IMG/VR virus record: IMGVR_UViG_3300005581_000032
Location: 1-43,196 of that record
DNA: 43,196 nt
DNA from: a virus
Direction: 5' to 3' (one strand)
Each line of letters starts with the position of its first letter. Within the stretch, counting starts at the first letter, position 1. The notes below the pieces were generated by a model that saw only the letters and a program-made list of their open reading frames with translations, was not told the origin of the DNA and searched no databases. The position numbers and the translations under genes are program-made. Of this stretch, positions 1 to 9,504 are shown in pieces.

Positions 1-3000
1 GCATATGAGAAAATATAACCACGATCTTCGTCAAACATGCCATCTGTTAGGAATGCACTACCCCAATGGCTAATCAGCGGAGTAATAGTATTTGAAATTA
101 GTATAACTCCAGTTTTATCAAGGTGCGACACTGCAATCCCTGCTGTATACGAGCGATCTGCACCAGCTTGGAAAGTGGTAAATGGAGTTGCTCTAGTACA
201 GCCAGTTAGTCTATTTCCAGTCCTTCCATTAAATGTAATGATTTCATTATCAATGTAGACAGTTCCTTCAGTTGGAAAGAAGCTACCATCTTCTAGATCA
301 ATATATGTTTGCATATCGGTCATTGCTGCTGCTAGTTTGCCAGGAGGGCCTTCGTTAGTAACTTCATAACGAACTGGCAAGTTTCCTGAACGCATAAACG
401 CTTCTGTGTTTACGTTACTGTTACGCATTCTGTGAGCAAATACAAAATTGCCGTTTGATCCACGCAACATAAAGTCAATAAAGCCAGCACCATACCAACT
501 GTATTGAATTCCAATCATCTGCATTTTAGCAATGTCAATATTGTATCCGCTTGGACCAGTTCCATCTAATCTATCTAGATTAAAGTCTTCTTGTTTAACT
601 TTCTTATCTACTACTAACATTAGTTTAGCACCAGATATGTTTACTACTCCTCGAAAATCTGGTGCAACAGACATGCTGGTTTGACTTATTACGTGACTAA
701 CCACGTGGGTCATACCTTTAATAATAATACGATCACCTGCTTTAACTTGGTCACGGTATTTGCTATTAGTTCCTGTAATTATATTTTCATCTACATTTAT
801 TGCACCAGTACCTGCAAGCTGTCTAGTACCAGTACGTTGGTTGACACTGATATTGGTGCCATCATATTCCCAATAAATTCCGTTTTGGTCGTCAAAAATT
901 CCTGAACGTACTGTTGCACCGTGCCAACTTACTACACTCATCTGTGCGCCAAAGCCTAAATCAGCAGTAGTAGATCCTAATCTACGTTGTGCTCTAACTT
1001 TAAATGTTCTTTCATCTACAACGTCAACTACTGTGTAGTCAAATATAGGGGGGCTTGCCGTTTCGTTACCACTGTTATATCCAGCCGTTTCAATGCCTAA
1101 CAATCGAATAACACCGCCAACTTGAAGACCGTGATCGTTGTCATCTGTTATTACTGTAATTAGTGCATTAACTTCAATTCCATCTGCAGTTACTGATCTT
1201 AAATCATAACTTGGTGCAAATAGTGCACCAGTAGTATACATAATACCTTTACCAGATTGATAACGAATATATTTTTTACTTTGACGAATTGCCTGCGCAC
1301 CATGCTGTGGGCCACCTGTACCTAATTGTACACCACCGTCAAACGGTCTATGAGTAAAGAAGCTATCAGGTCTTGGGTAAACTGTTCCTAAAATAAGATT
1401 TGTTGATGCATCGATCGCACCAGGTGCTCTAGCTTGATATCTTAAACTAGTAATACTAGGTATAATAGTAGCAAAATATGAACCAGATGCTAGTAAATGA
1501 TTGTTTGATCCACTGTTACTAGTTACAGTAACAATAAACGTGTCACCTGGTACAAGGCCATGTGGATTTGCAAAATTGATTTCTATTGTTGCAAGTGCGC
1601 TAAATGTTACTGAGGCCCCATTCAACATTAGCGCAGATGTTGCCTCAGTCATATTAATTGTAGAAATAATAGAAAACGTAGTTCCAGCAGATGCCGGACT
1701 TGGACTAACGCTTATAGCAGTAATTCCACCTGCACCGTTGACATTTGATACGGTTATTAATACATCATTAGTAGGACTAGTACCGTCTAGCAATATGCCT
1801 GGTATTGTAATTCTATTTCCAATGTTATATCCTGTTCCTATTGTAGCAATTTGTATTCCGGAGTATGTACTACTTGATCTAGTAAGATTAAATCTTGCAT
1901 TGAGGCCAGTGTTTTGTTCATTGTTGCCAAATGCATCTAAATACGGACCACCGCCGGTAACGGCAGATCCTACTCGGGTAACAGCAGTAATAACGCCCGT
2001 TCTAAATGTGTCAGTTGTAGTGATAGTAACTGTTAGATCGTTAGCAGGGCTTGCTCCAATTAAACTTGTACCTAAAATAACAATTTGTTGATTAGGTGCG
2101 TAATCTATGCCACCGCTTGTAACCGTTACACTGTAAGTACCTGCATTTAATCCCACAGTAAATACTGCACCGCTACCTAATAGCGGGTCTCCGGCAGCAG
2201 CTAATATAACTGCTGCATTTTTTGGAGTACCTGCCCAGGCAAAACTTAAAATTTCACCAGTTAATGGATCAACTCCGTTTACAGTAATAACAAGGTTATT
2301 AGCAGGGGTTGCTCCGCCCACGTTTGCACCTAGTACTGTGATTGTGTCGCCATCTTGGAAGTCAGTACCACGTGGGCTAATTGTAACTCCGTATGAAGAA
2401 CCCGTAATATTCACATTTACAATTGCATCTATTCCTAAACCACTAGTAGTATATGCAACTGTACTAAAATTCTTAATAACGTTAGGCGCAGTTCCTAACC
2501 AAGTAACTGTTAGAATTTGTCCTGAACCGTCTACAGTGTCAACAGTTAAGAATAAATCGTTAGTACCATCAGCGCCGGCAACTGGATACAACAAACTACC
2601 TAAAATCTTAATTCTATCTCCTGGTATGTATCCAGATCCACCGCCACCTGAGTTAACTGTAACATTTGTAAAAATATTATCTTCCCAGGCAACATCAAAA
2701 CTTCCCAATGTGCCAATGCCTCCTGCATTTACACCTGTAATACCTGTTAGTGTTGCTATACCTGTGTATGGAATTCCCGTCTGAGTTAGTGCTGTTATTC
2801 CGCCAGAGCCGTCAACTGTACTAATAACTATTAACGCATCGTTAATAATTGTTCGGCCACCTAGAGTATTACCATTAATTAAAATTCTATCGCCTACGCT
2901 AAATCCAGTTCCTGCTGTGGCTACAACTATATCATACGAGCCGCCAGTAGTAGTTAACGAGCGGGTTCCTGGAACGCCACCTGATCCAATATCTGTAAAT

Positions 3001-6000
3001 GTTAGTGTTCCAGATACTGCCCCATCGTGTGGTGTTGCTACTGTTATTTCTGTAAGGCTGTTAATTTGCTGTATTATAACTGAATTAGCAGCATTGCCAG
3101 CGCCTAATCCAATAGAACCAGTCACTTGCATGCCTACAAAAATTCCAGTGGTGCTTGCTAGAGTAATTGTTGTTCCTAAAATAACACCTGTACCTGCACG
3201 GGTAACAGTTGTGGGTTTAACTAAGGTCACTGTAGGAGCAGCAGTATATCCAGAGCCAAACTCTACAACTGCGTATCCTGTAATTGTGCCACCAGCTTGC
3301 GATACTGATACAGATACAGTTGCTTGGACGCCGCCGGCGCTGTTAGGAGCACTAACAGTAGCAGTAAGTCCTTGTGAATAGTCACTACCAGGAGTACCAA
3401 CAGCCACTGATGCTAATCCTTCACCTGGAACAACAGTTACATCAAATGTAGCTCCTACACCATTAGATGCTTCATTGTTTCCTGGAATACTTGTGTAGTC
3501 TGCTGAATTAGCAATAATTGGAGCAGTAAACTCGTCAGTAAAATTTAAAGTATTACCCACTATACTGGAAATAAACATAGCAGTGCCGTCACCACGATTG
3601 ACTGCTAAATTAGGAGTGATGCCAGCTGCATTATCTAACTGAATGCTAGAGTCGCCTGGGTTGGCATTAAAGGCTACAGTTTTAGTTGCAACTGTACCAC
3701 CTGCACCATTAATTGAAGTAACTTGAGATCCTAATGGTATACTAGCATTAACTAATGGAGCACCAAGTTCGGGCGGTGATCCTGAAAATGCAAAAATTGC
3801 ACTTCCTGCAGGTGTATCTAAAACTGTAGTTACGGAGCCGCTTGATCCGTTGCTTGAAATAGAGAATGTAGGACGGCCAATGCTTGCACCAGTATAAAAT
3901 CCAGATTTTCTTAGCTGCGTATAAGTTGTTGATAAAACTTGCCCGTTAATTGTTCCAACTTTAGCTTTGGCAAAAAATGTAAATGTAGTTGTTGTTGGGA
4001 CAGTAGTGATAACAAAATTGCCTTCAGCTCTAGCTGCTCCGGTAATAGAATCTTTTAACGCTTTAATAGAAATAGGTGTGCCTGGCTCAAATCCATGAGG
4101 TGCAACTGTAGTTACTGTTATCTGTGATTGACCAACTCCGCTTGTTCCTGCGCTGGCATCAGTAACAACAGATAGTACATCAGTATCTGTTCCTGGTAAT
4201 TCGTATACTGACGGATATCCTCGCAGTGTACTAATTGCACTCCATTTAGTTGGCTGTAATCCGTATTCAAAGTCAGCGTCTAGCATAGACTGTGGCATTG
4301 CCACGCGATGACGTTCAATAGCATCAGTACCAAAGTCGTATGGTCTAGTTCTAACTTCAGCTTCTTCTACAAATATCTGTATGTCGTCAGTTGATGCATG
4401 AAGACTAGTATTATAATTTAATGTTACAGTAGTAATACCATCAGTGGTTTGTAGATATTTTACAAAGTCATCATCAACACCATAAGTTTGTATTTCAACA
4501 TATCCGCCTGTTACTGCTGTGGAAAAATTGTAGATAATTTCATTACGAGTTGTGTTTGTTATCAACAACAATTCGTTTGAACTATAGTTTCCTTGAAATT
4601 TTACAGATCCTACACCTTCTGTAACTGATGCAGGCATTGCTGTTAATCCACCGGTAATAACATCTACAACATTTGATACTAATGCATCAATTGCGGCTGC
4701 TGCACTGGCAGTAATAGCATCGGTATCAGCACTTACAAATGTGTGTTTTGATGTATCTGATGAAATACCTATGTTTACTGTAATTGTAGTATTAGTAATT
4801 GCTGTAATATATACAGGTTTGTTGTAATACGGATCTTGTCCAGATGCATTAGGTACGCCAGTAGCTCTAGGATATGGATGCAGCGTGGCATTATTATCTA
4901 ATGCACAGGTAAATGTTAAACTTTCTTCAGCAATCCGTATAGGAGCACCAATTGAAAGATTGTGTGTGCCTATGGTTAGGGTCATTAAACCAGTAGTTGG
5001 AATATAGGTTGCTGCGGTAGGAGTAAATTGGTAATCTTCAGCAGTTTTAGTAAGATCAATTACTTGAGATTCTAACCCCTGAGTATTATATGCAACGTTT
5101 GCAAGAACATAATCAGTAATCAAGTCACCAATAAATGCGTGGGTGTCAATTTCTGGAATTCGTGTGCCGTCAATTTGTGCAGTAGTGCCTTCCCAATAGT
5201 ACTTGATAACTTTTTTTATTTTTGCATTACCGCCGTATCTTAAATCATGCAAATACGCATCAAGGACATATCCTAAGTCTCGTTCACATTTACTTTGATT
5301 ATATGTATAAGTAGGATCCCATGTAACTGCATCTATGATTGCAGGTTTAGCTGCATCGATTGCATTTTTTGCTGATTGAATTCCTGCTGCCGCCCATGTA
5401 ATAGTTGGGACTGTTCTAATACCCGGAAGGGCACCCGCACCGCTTTCAACTACATCTGCTACAATATCTATAAGATTTGCCACGGCTGACCCGTCACTAA
5501 GGTCAGCATTCACACCAGTTGTAACTTGTAATTCTGCATTGCCAACACTAGCTACGATGCTAATGCCTCTAACAACATTAGATATAATACTTTGTAAGTG
5601 TCTATATGCTGCTACTGTTTGCGCCTTGTGCGCTAATGAGATTCCGCTTAGACCACTTTCAGCAAAGTAATAGAAAAATTTAGCACTATCATAACTTGCA
5701 CTATTGCCACCATATAATATATCATATGCGGCTGCATACAATGCATATTTTGTATCTCGAGTACACTTAGCTTCGTCGTGATCATGATCTGGATATGTCA
5801 CATCTACCCATGCGTTTACTTCAGCAGCAAGAAAATTTAAATTAGCTAAAATTTTATCTTTGGCAGCAATTCTGCTATTGGTTGCATCTGAAGGATTTGT
5901 ATATGTATGTGCATCAGCAGCAACTCGGCCATTCTGTGCAATATCTACTATTTCATCAAAAGCAGCGTTTGATCTAGATAATGCTGTGGCATTTATCGAA

Positions 6001-6332
6001 ACCTGCGTTACTGCTGCTACTGCAGACTTTGTTCTAGCAATAGTTCTATAAACAGTATTTGATAAATCTAAAGAATTAACTTCAGTGAGTCCAAGAAAAA
6101 TTGCATTGTAATTTGTGCCTAATGCAACATCCCATGCAACGCCGTCGATAAAATATCCAACATCTCGACGGCACTTAACAGCATCTATGATTTCTTGATT
6201 GATATATGCTACACTTTCAGATAGTAAAAAATCTCTATTTGCAAGTAATAAATTATATGCATCTGGGTATACATAATCTAGGGCGCCGATGCCCGGGGTA
6301 AACACGTAATTCTTAATCTGTCTTTTTGCCAT
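1..6332 (-). CDS. Giant virion structural protein, 3' end beyond window (at least 2110 aa)
   Basis: One frame stays open from the ATG at 6332 to the left edge, so the gene is partial at its C-terminus and is the longest reading frame here. The start follows the upstream stop by two bases, with a weak GGA upstream. Residues ~53-74, ~186-209 and ~346-367 carry a helical motif of the form KC.RD.....D....D...G.N, also present twice in the 1959-aa protein. Residues ~432-537 form a beta module ending ITVNIGISS..KHTFVSA, shared with the same protein. Residues ~1130-1560 hold about five repeats with G.G(Y/F)..GD.I.I and P.NDL.ITV. Near 1660 lies a segment with GGVQLG, GAQAIRQ and YIRYQSGKGI, and near 1800 GIFDDQNGIYWEYDG; I associate these with large structural proteins of marine T4-like phages. 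It is probably a tail or fiber component. Its exact virion position is unknown. Confidence 0.85.
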   Translation of the reverse strand, partial: MAKRQIKNYVFTPGIGALDYVYPDAYNLLLANRDFLLSESVAYINQEIIDAVKCRRDVGYFIDGVAWDVALGTNYNAIFLGLTEVNSLDLSNTVYRTIARTKSAVAAVTQVSINATALSRSNAAFDEIVDIAQNGRVAADAHTYTNPSDATNSRIAAKDKILANLNFLAAEVNAWVDVTYPDHDHDEAKCTRDTKYALYAAAYDILYGGNSASYDSAKFFYYFAESGLSGISLAHKAQTVAAYRHLQSIISNVVRGISIVASVGNAELQVTTGVNADLSDGSAVANLIDIVADVVESGAGALPGIRTVPTITWAAAGIQSAKNAIDAAKPAIIDAVTWDPTYTYNQSKCERDLGYVLDAYLHDLRYGGNAKIKKVIKYYWEGTTAQIDGTRIPEIDTHAFIGDLITDYVLANVAYNTQGLESQVIDLTKTAEDYQFTPTAATYIPTTGLMTLTIGTHNLSIGAPIRIAEESLTFTCALDNNATLHPYPRATGVPNASGQDPYYNKPVYITAITNTTITVNIGISSDTSKHTFVSADTDAITASAAAAIDALVSNVVDVITGGLTAMPASVTEGVGSVKFQGNYSSNELLLITNTTRNEIIYNFSTAVTGGYVEIQTYGVDDDFVKYLQTTDGITTVTLNYNTSLHASTDDIQIFVEEAEVRTRPYDFGTDAIERHRVAMPQSMLDADFEYGLQPTKWSAISTLRGYPSVYELPGTDTDVLSVVTDASAGTSGVGQSQITVTTVAPHGFEPGTPISIKALKDSITGAARAEGNFVITTVPTTTTFTFFAKAKVGTINGQVLSTTYTQLRKSGFYTGASIGRPTFSISSNGSSGSVTTVLDTPAGSAIFAFSGSPPELGAPLVNASIPLGSQVTSINGAGGTVATKTVAFNANPGDSSIQLDNAAGITPNLAVNRGDGTAMFISSIVGNTLNFTDEFTAPIIANSADYTSIPGNNEASNGVGATFDVTVVPGEGLASVAVGTPGSDYSQGLTATVSAPNSAGGVQATVSVSVSQAGGTITGYAVVEFGSGYTAAPTVTLVKPTTVTRAGTGVILGTTITLASTTGIFVGMQVTGSIGLGAGNAANSVIIQQINSLTEITVATPHDGAVSGTLTFTDIGSGGVPGTRSLTTTGGSYDIVVATAGTGFSVGDRILINGNTLGGRTIINDALIVISTVDGSGGITALTQTGIPYTGIATLTGITGVNAGGIGTLGSFDVAWEDNIFTNVTVNSGGGGSGYIPGDRIKILGSLLYPVAGADGTNDLFLTVDTVDGSGQILTVTWLGTAPNVIKNFSTVAYTTSGLGIDAIVNVNITGSSYGVTISPRGTDFQDGDTITVLGANVGGATPANNLVITVNGVDPLTGEILSFAWAGTPKNAAVILAAAGDPLLGSGAVFTVGLNAGTYSVTVTSGGIDYAPNQQIVILGTSLIGASPANDLTVTITTTDTFRTGVITAVTRVGSAVTGGGPYLDAFGNNEQNTGLNARFNLTRSSSTYSGIQIATIGTGYNIGNRITIPGILLDGTSPTNDVLITVSNVNGAGGITAISVSPSPASAGTTFSIISTINMTEATSALMLNGASVTFSALATIEINFANPHGLVPGDTFIVTVTSNSGSNNHLLASGSYFATIIPSITSLRYQARAPGAIDASTNLILGTVYPRPDSFFTHRPFDGGVQLGTGGPQHGAQAIRQSKKYIRYQSGKGIMYTTGALFAPSYDLRSVTADGIEVNALITVITDDNDHGLQVGGVIRLLGIETAGYNSGNETASPPIFDYTVVDVVDERTFKVRAQRRLGSTTADLGFGAQMSVVSWHGATVRSGIFDDQNGIYWEYDGTNISVNQRTGTRQLAGTGAINVDENIITGTNSKYRDQVKAGDRIIIKGMTHVVSHVISQTSMSVAPDFRGVVNISGAKLMLVVDKKVKQEDFNLDRLDGTGPSGYNIDIAKMQMIGIQYSWYGAGFIDFMLRGSNGNFVFAHRMRNSNVNTEAFMRSGNLPVRYEVTNEGPPGKLAAAMTDMQTYIDLEDGSFFPTEGTVYIDNEIITFNGRTGNRLTGCTRATPFTTFQAGADRSYTAGIAVSHLDKTGVILISNTITPLISHWGSAFLTDGMFDEDRGYIFSY

Positions 6333-6334
6333 TT

Positions 6335-7210
6335 TTATAATCCAAATGCTATTGCCAATGCTGTGGCAGTGCTGTCAACATACCCTTTGTTTGTTATGTT
6401 TGTATTTATTGTAGGTAATTCTGTAACCGATGCTGATAAAAATGTAGCAGTGCTAGGTGTTAGATTGCCAATGATTGTGCTGTTAATAGTTGTACCAGTT
6501 ACTGGTATAGTTGAACCTAATATGCCAATTGTACCAGTTATTATGTTATTAACTTTTATAGTAAGTCCAGAGACACCTGACAATTCTAACGTAGATGCCG
6601 AGCCTAATTTAGGGCTTGATAATTCATTAGATGTTATTTTTTGTCCTACAAATAAATTTGTAGTAATTCCTACACCGCCTAATACTGTTATTGCCCCAGT
6701 AGTCGATGACGTAGAATCTATGTCTCCGGTGATGTTTACTGTACTAAATTGTCCAAGAGCATCTCCTACAGTAATCAGTCCAAACGCACCAGTTGACTGA
6801 TTCCCGTAATATAGTATATCAGGTGCAGATATAGGGATTGCCCACGAAAGTTTGCCAGTTTGTTTAGCTAATGCATCTACACCTACAGAGCCGTCTGCGT
6901 GTTTTAATCCTGTGTAGTATGGAGTACTTTGATTTTCTAAGTATATATTAAAAACTTGAGTATCTAAAGCTAAATTAAAAATGTATGTACTAGATCTAAA
7001 AACTTCAATAGGTGGGTTTATAGTGCCAGACGGTGCAATGTAAAAATTTGCACCTAGATCTGTTACTTCAAAGTCTACCGGAGCAGTGTTAGTTTCGCCT
7101 TCACTTTGAATAACGGACCTTGCAATTACATTGCCTAATGAATCAACAGAAAACCCAGGGCTTAAAAATCCGTATGTGGATTTAAGCGGCGAACTTATAA
7201 TAGTAGACAT
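6335..7210 (-). CDS. Virion/fiber-like structural protein (291 aa)
   Basis: The start is the ATG at 7210 (MSTIISSP), not the TTG at 7222, because GGAGGGG sits just before the ATG. A CATAAATA late promoter lies 18 bases upstream. Residues ~60-130 contain an FRSSTYIFNLAL and GLKHADGS segment resembling a small cupredoxin-like beta domain common in marine phage structural proteins. Residues ~165-190 carry the fiber phrase TGAITVLGGVGI..NL.VG, and the rest is Thr/Ile/Gly-rich shaft-like sequence. The C-terminus ends in a hydrophobic ALAIAFGL tail resembling the ends of the two shaft-type giant fibers. It is followed two bases later by the partial giant gene, so the two are probably co-translated. 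Fiber or baseplate decoration is inferred; no enzymatic motif is seen. Confidence 0.8.
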   Translation of the reverse strand: MSTIISSPLKSTYGFLSPGFSVDSLGNVIARSVIQSEGETNTAPVDFEVTDLGANFYIAPSGTINPPIEVFRSSTYIFNLALDTQVFNIYLENQSTPYYTGLKHADGSVGVDALAKQTGKLSWAIPISAPDILYYGNQSTGAFGLITVGDALGQFSTVNITGDIDSTSSTTGAITVLGGVGITTNLFVGQKITSNELSSPKLGSASTLELSGVSGLTIKVNNIITGTIGILGSTIPVTGTTINSTIIGNLTPSTATFLSASVTELPTINTNITNKGYVDSTATALAIAFGL

Positions 7211-7228
7211 GTACCCCTCCAACTAACA

Positions 7229-7236
7229 TATTTATG
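7229..7236 (-). promoter_or_regulatory. T4-type late promoter octamer CATAAATA
   Basis: It is a seven-of-eight match to TATAAATA in the 36-base gap before the 291-aa gene. T4 spacing gives a start at 7223 and the 13-base leader GTTGGAGGGGTAC, which carries GGAGG. Confidence 0.6.
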
Positions 7237-7246
7237 CTTTAAAAGG

Positions 7247-7687
7247 TTAGACAGACAAGGGCAATTGATTATAGAAATATTGAACAGTGTAAATGACTCT
7301 AGCGCCTGCGCTATCAAAGGTAACTACTTCTTCATCATCTACAATTGATATAACTTGTACAGGATTAACAACTATATCAACATAGCTGTTATTAACGTCT
7401 GCAGATATAGTAATTAAGTCGTTTCCTAAGTTGTTTCTAGCGTAGATTACTACGCTGGCTGTTTGTACATTTGCAACAATTGTACATTTTACAATTTCTC
7501 TGTTACCCATGTTGTAGTCTACAGAAATAGTGTATTCAGCTGTTGAAAAATCACCCACATGCCATCTATCTAATACAGTATTAGGATATGCTTGTTTCCA
7601 TGGGCCGTTATGAGCAACGGCCCCATTATTTTTAGATAATAATGCGCCGTTGGCTGCTACGCTAAAAAACTTAGTTATATTAAACAT
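7247..7687 (-). CDS. Small virion protein, predicted leaderless start (146 aa)
   Basis: The protein is beta-rich, with the segment DFSTAEYTISV (around residues 47-57) followed by alternating beta-strand sequence such as KCTIVANVQTASVVIYAR. This pattern resembles a beta-sandwich found in many marine phage tail proteins (a '.SAEY...' domain), but I do not recognise the gene. It begins nine bases after the carbamoyltransferase stop. No Shine-Dalgarno sequence precedes the ATG; the bases just before it are AATAAATACTTTA, which contain a late-promoter octamer six bases before the start. In T4 spacing, transcription would begin on the ATG itself. The nearby M-F-N-I start matches the style of the neighbours and no better downstream ATG is obvious. 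A structural role is inferred from context. Confidence 0.78.
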   Translation of the reverse strand: MFNITKFFSVAANGALLSKNNGAVAHNGPWKQAYPNTVLDRWHVGDFSTAEYTISVDYNMGNREIVKCTIVANVQTASVVIYARNNLGNDLITISADVNNSYVDIVVNPVQVISIVDDEEVVTFDSAGARVIYTVQYFYNQLPLSV

Positions 7688-7692
7688 TAAAG

Positions 7693-7700
7693 TATTTATT
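7693..7700 (-). promoter_or_regulatory. Late promoter octamer AATAAATA at the start of the 146-aa gene
   Basis: It overlaps the carbamoyltransferase stop and ends six bases before the ATG at 7687. T4 spacing places transcription start on the A of the ATG. It could be a chance match because the local sequence is rich in A+T. Confidence 0.45.
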
Positions 7701-9504
7701 TGTTTTTAATGGTTATCATAACACCATATTCAGGCAAATACAAATACTCTAATTCACTCTGCTGTAAGGTCCATAACGCATCTTCTAGTGTTTCAACTAA
7801 TGGTTCACCACCTAAGTTAAAGCTGGTGTTGAACACCATAGGAACACCTTTACGAGCTTTAAATGTTTTAATAATATCGTAATAGTGTGGATTTTGCTCA
7901 CGAGTTACTGTTTGAATTCTGCAAGATCCATCAACGTGAATAATACTAGGGATCTTAGCTTCAACTCCTGGCTTGCAATGTACAGCATACATCATAGTGG
8001 GACTGCTATCCATGCCTCGTAGATCAAACCATTCATGCACATCTTCTTCAAGAATACTGCCAGCAAACGGACGGAAATACTCACGATGTTTGATCATATT
8101 GACAAAATCTTTGCCATCTTCAAACGTAGGATCAAATACTAAACTTCTGTTACCTAATGCTCTCGGGCCATTTTCACTACGGCCCTGAAATAGTGCAACA
8201 ATGTTTTTACTTGTAATTAAATCAACTAAAGTATCATGTGTTGCGGGTTGAACAACTCCGCTATATTTTATAGCTAGACTATTAATCTCGTCTGTAGTAT
8301 ATGTATAACTAGGTCCTAAATATAAAGAATCTTGTCTTGAAAATTTAACATCGTCAACTTTAAGTCCTTTGTAAAACAACAATGCTGCACCAATAGCTGT
8401 TCCTGCATCATTAGATATAGGCTCAACATACAGTTTAATACCATGCTGATTTAAAGTTTCAAGATAATAGTAATTAGCCACACAGTTTAAACCGTATCCG
8501 CCACTAAGTACTACGTTTTTATTTCCAGTAAGTTTAACAGATTTTAAAATAAAGTTTAATACTTGCTCTTGTGTTTCTGTTTGACAAGCATATGCAAGAT
8601 CGCGTCTATTCTGTAACTTAGTTAGATCAGAACTTTCGTGACTTGATAATTCGTCATACATTTGGCTATTGACTTTTGCACCGTTGGGATATGTAGGAAT
8701 AATTAGATTTCTGTTTGACTGTGGAAAAGCAGTATCTGTAGTAAACAGTTTAGGAAATTTATCATTAGCCTTACCATAAGGAAATAATCCCATAGTTTTG
8801 CCAGCTTCAATACTGCTAAATCCACAATAATCTGTAACTGCTTCGTATACCTTGGTAATTCCTGCTTTTTCTGTTATTACTGCAGTGTGAGTCTTTTCAG
8901 AGCCGTCTTCATTAAATTCACCGTAGAATCCACTAGGGCTGTTTTCCATTATTATTTCTGGAAATGGGCCTCTACATCCAATATGCTTATACTTTGTAGT
9001 AAAATTTGCAGGGTAACTACACTCAAATGTAGTCTCAGTTTCCCAAGCTGTAAAGTTTTCTCGTTCGCTGTTTAAAGTTAAAAACGTACCTGCCCCATCT
9101 ACTACTACAGCAGTAGCAGTCTCAAATCCTGATCGATAAAATGCGCAAGCAGCATGTAATTTATGATGTAAATGACTAAGGTCAACTACTTGGTCGTGTT
9201 CGATCATATTTCCCTTGCGGCTGATTAATCCTAACTTTCTTGCTAGGCCTGTATAAACGTCGTCTCCGCTAAAGTCTACTTTACCTGCTGTTTCTTTTAG
9301 GCTTTGAGTGTGCGCAACAACTAGGTAGTCTAGCTTATCTGTATACTCTAAAATTTTAATCATAGCAGCATATGGTCCGCCGTCATATTTGGTCCTTGAT
9401 AATCGCTCTTCTTCAAGGCTAAAAATAATTTCTCCGTTTTTTAATAAACAAACTCCGGAGTTATGTCCTCTAGCAATAGCTGCAATCCAAATATCTTTTT
9501 TCAT
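7696..9504 (-). CDS. Carbamoyltransferase, NodU/TobZ-type
   Basis: This 602-aa protein has the full length and two-domain layout of O-carbamoyltransferases, which transfer carbamoyl from carbamoyl phosphate, through an adenylate intermediate, to a hydroxyl group, usually on a sugar. Visible motifs are GHNSG at residues 13-17, EEERLSR..YDGG at 31-43, the metal-site histidine cluster HLHHKLHA at 111-118, DGAG at 136-139, a GGYGLN loop near 325, the C-domain nucleotide motif GRSENGPRALGNRS near 437-450, FRPFAGS near 478 and FNTSFNLGGEP near 555. All look intact. The start overlaps the stop of the SGNH-like gene by four bases (ATGA), so the genes are coupled. With the GT9-like gene upstream it suggests glycan decoration of virion or host surface. 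The acceptor is unknown. Confidence 0.93.
   Translation of the reverse strand: MKKDIWIAAIARGHNSGVCLLKNGEIIFSLEEERLSRTKYDGGPYAAMIKILEYTDKLDYLVVAHTQSLKETAGKVDFSGDDVYTGLARKLGLISRKGNMIEHDQVVDLSHLHHKLHAACAFYRSGFETATAVVVDGAGTFLTLNSERENFTAWETETTFECSYPANFTTKYKHIGCRGPFPEIIMENSPSGFYGEFNEDGSEKTHTAVITEKAGITKVYEAVTDYCGFSSIEAGKTMGLFPYGKANDKFPKLFTTDTAFPQSNRNLIIPTYPNGAKVNSQMYDELSSHESSDLTKLQNRRDLAYACQTETQEQVLNFILKSVKLTGNKNVVLSGGYGLNCVANYYYLETLNQHGIKLYVEPISNDAGTAIGAALLFYKGLKVDDVKFSRQDSLYLGPSYTYTTDEINSLAIKYSGVVQPATHDTLVDLITSKNIVALFQGRSENGPRALGNRSLVFDPTFEDGKDFVNMIKHREYFRPFAGSILEEDVHEWFDLRGMDSSPTMMYAVHCKPGVEAKIPSIIHVDGSCRIQTVTREQNPHYYDIIKTFKARKGVPMVFNTSFNLGGEPLVETLEDALWTLQQSELEYLYLPEYGVMITIKNK

Noticed and set aside
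1501-2091. Plus-strand open frames over fiber genes (for example 1501-2091, 6363-6800, 33296-33838)
   Set aside because: They lie antisense to well-supported minus-strand genes, are Val/Pro/Ile-rich mirror products of Thr/Gly/Asn codons, and lack ribosome sites or family motifs.
7211-7222. TTG at 7222 as start of the 291-aa gene
   Set aside because: The ATG at 7210 has GGAGGGG directly before it, and that ribosome site would lie inside the longer version.
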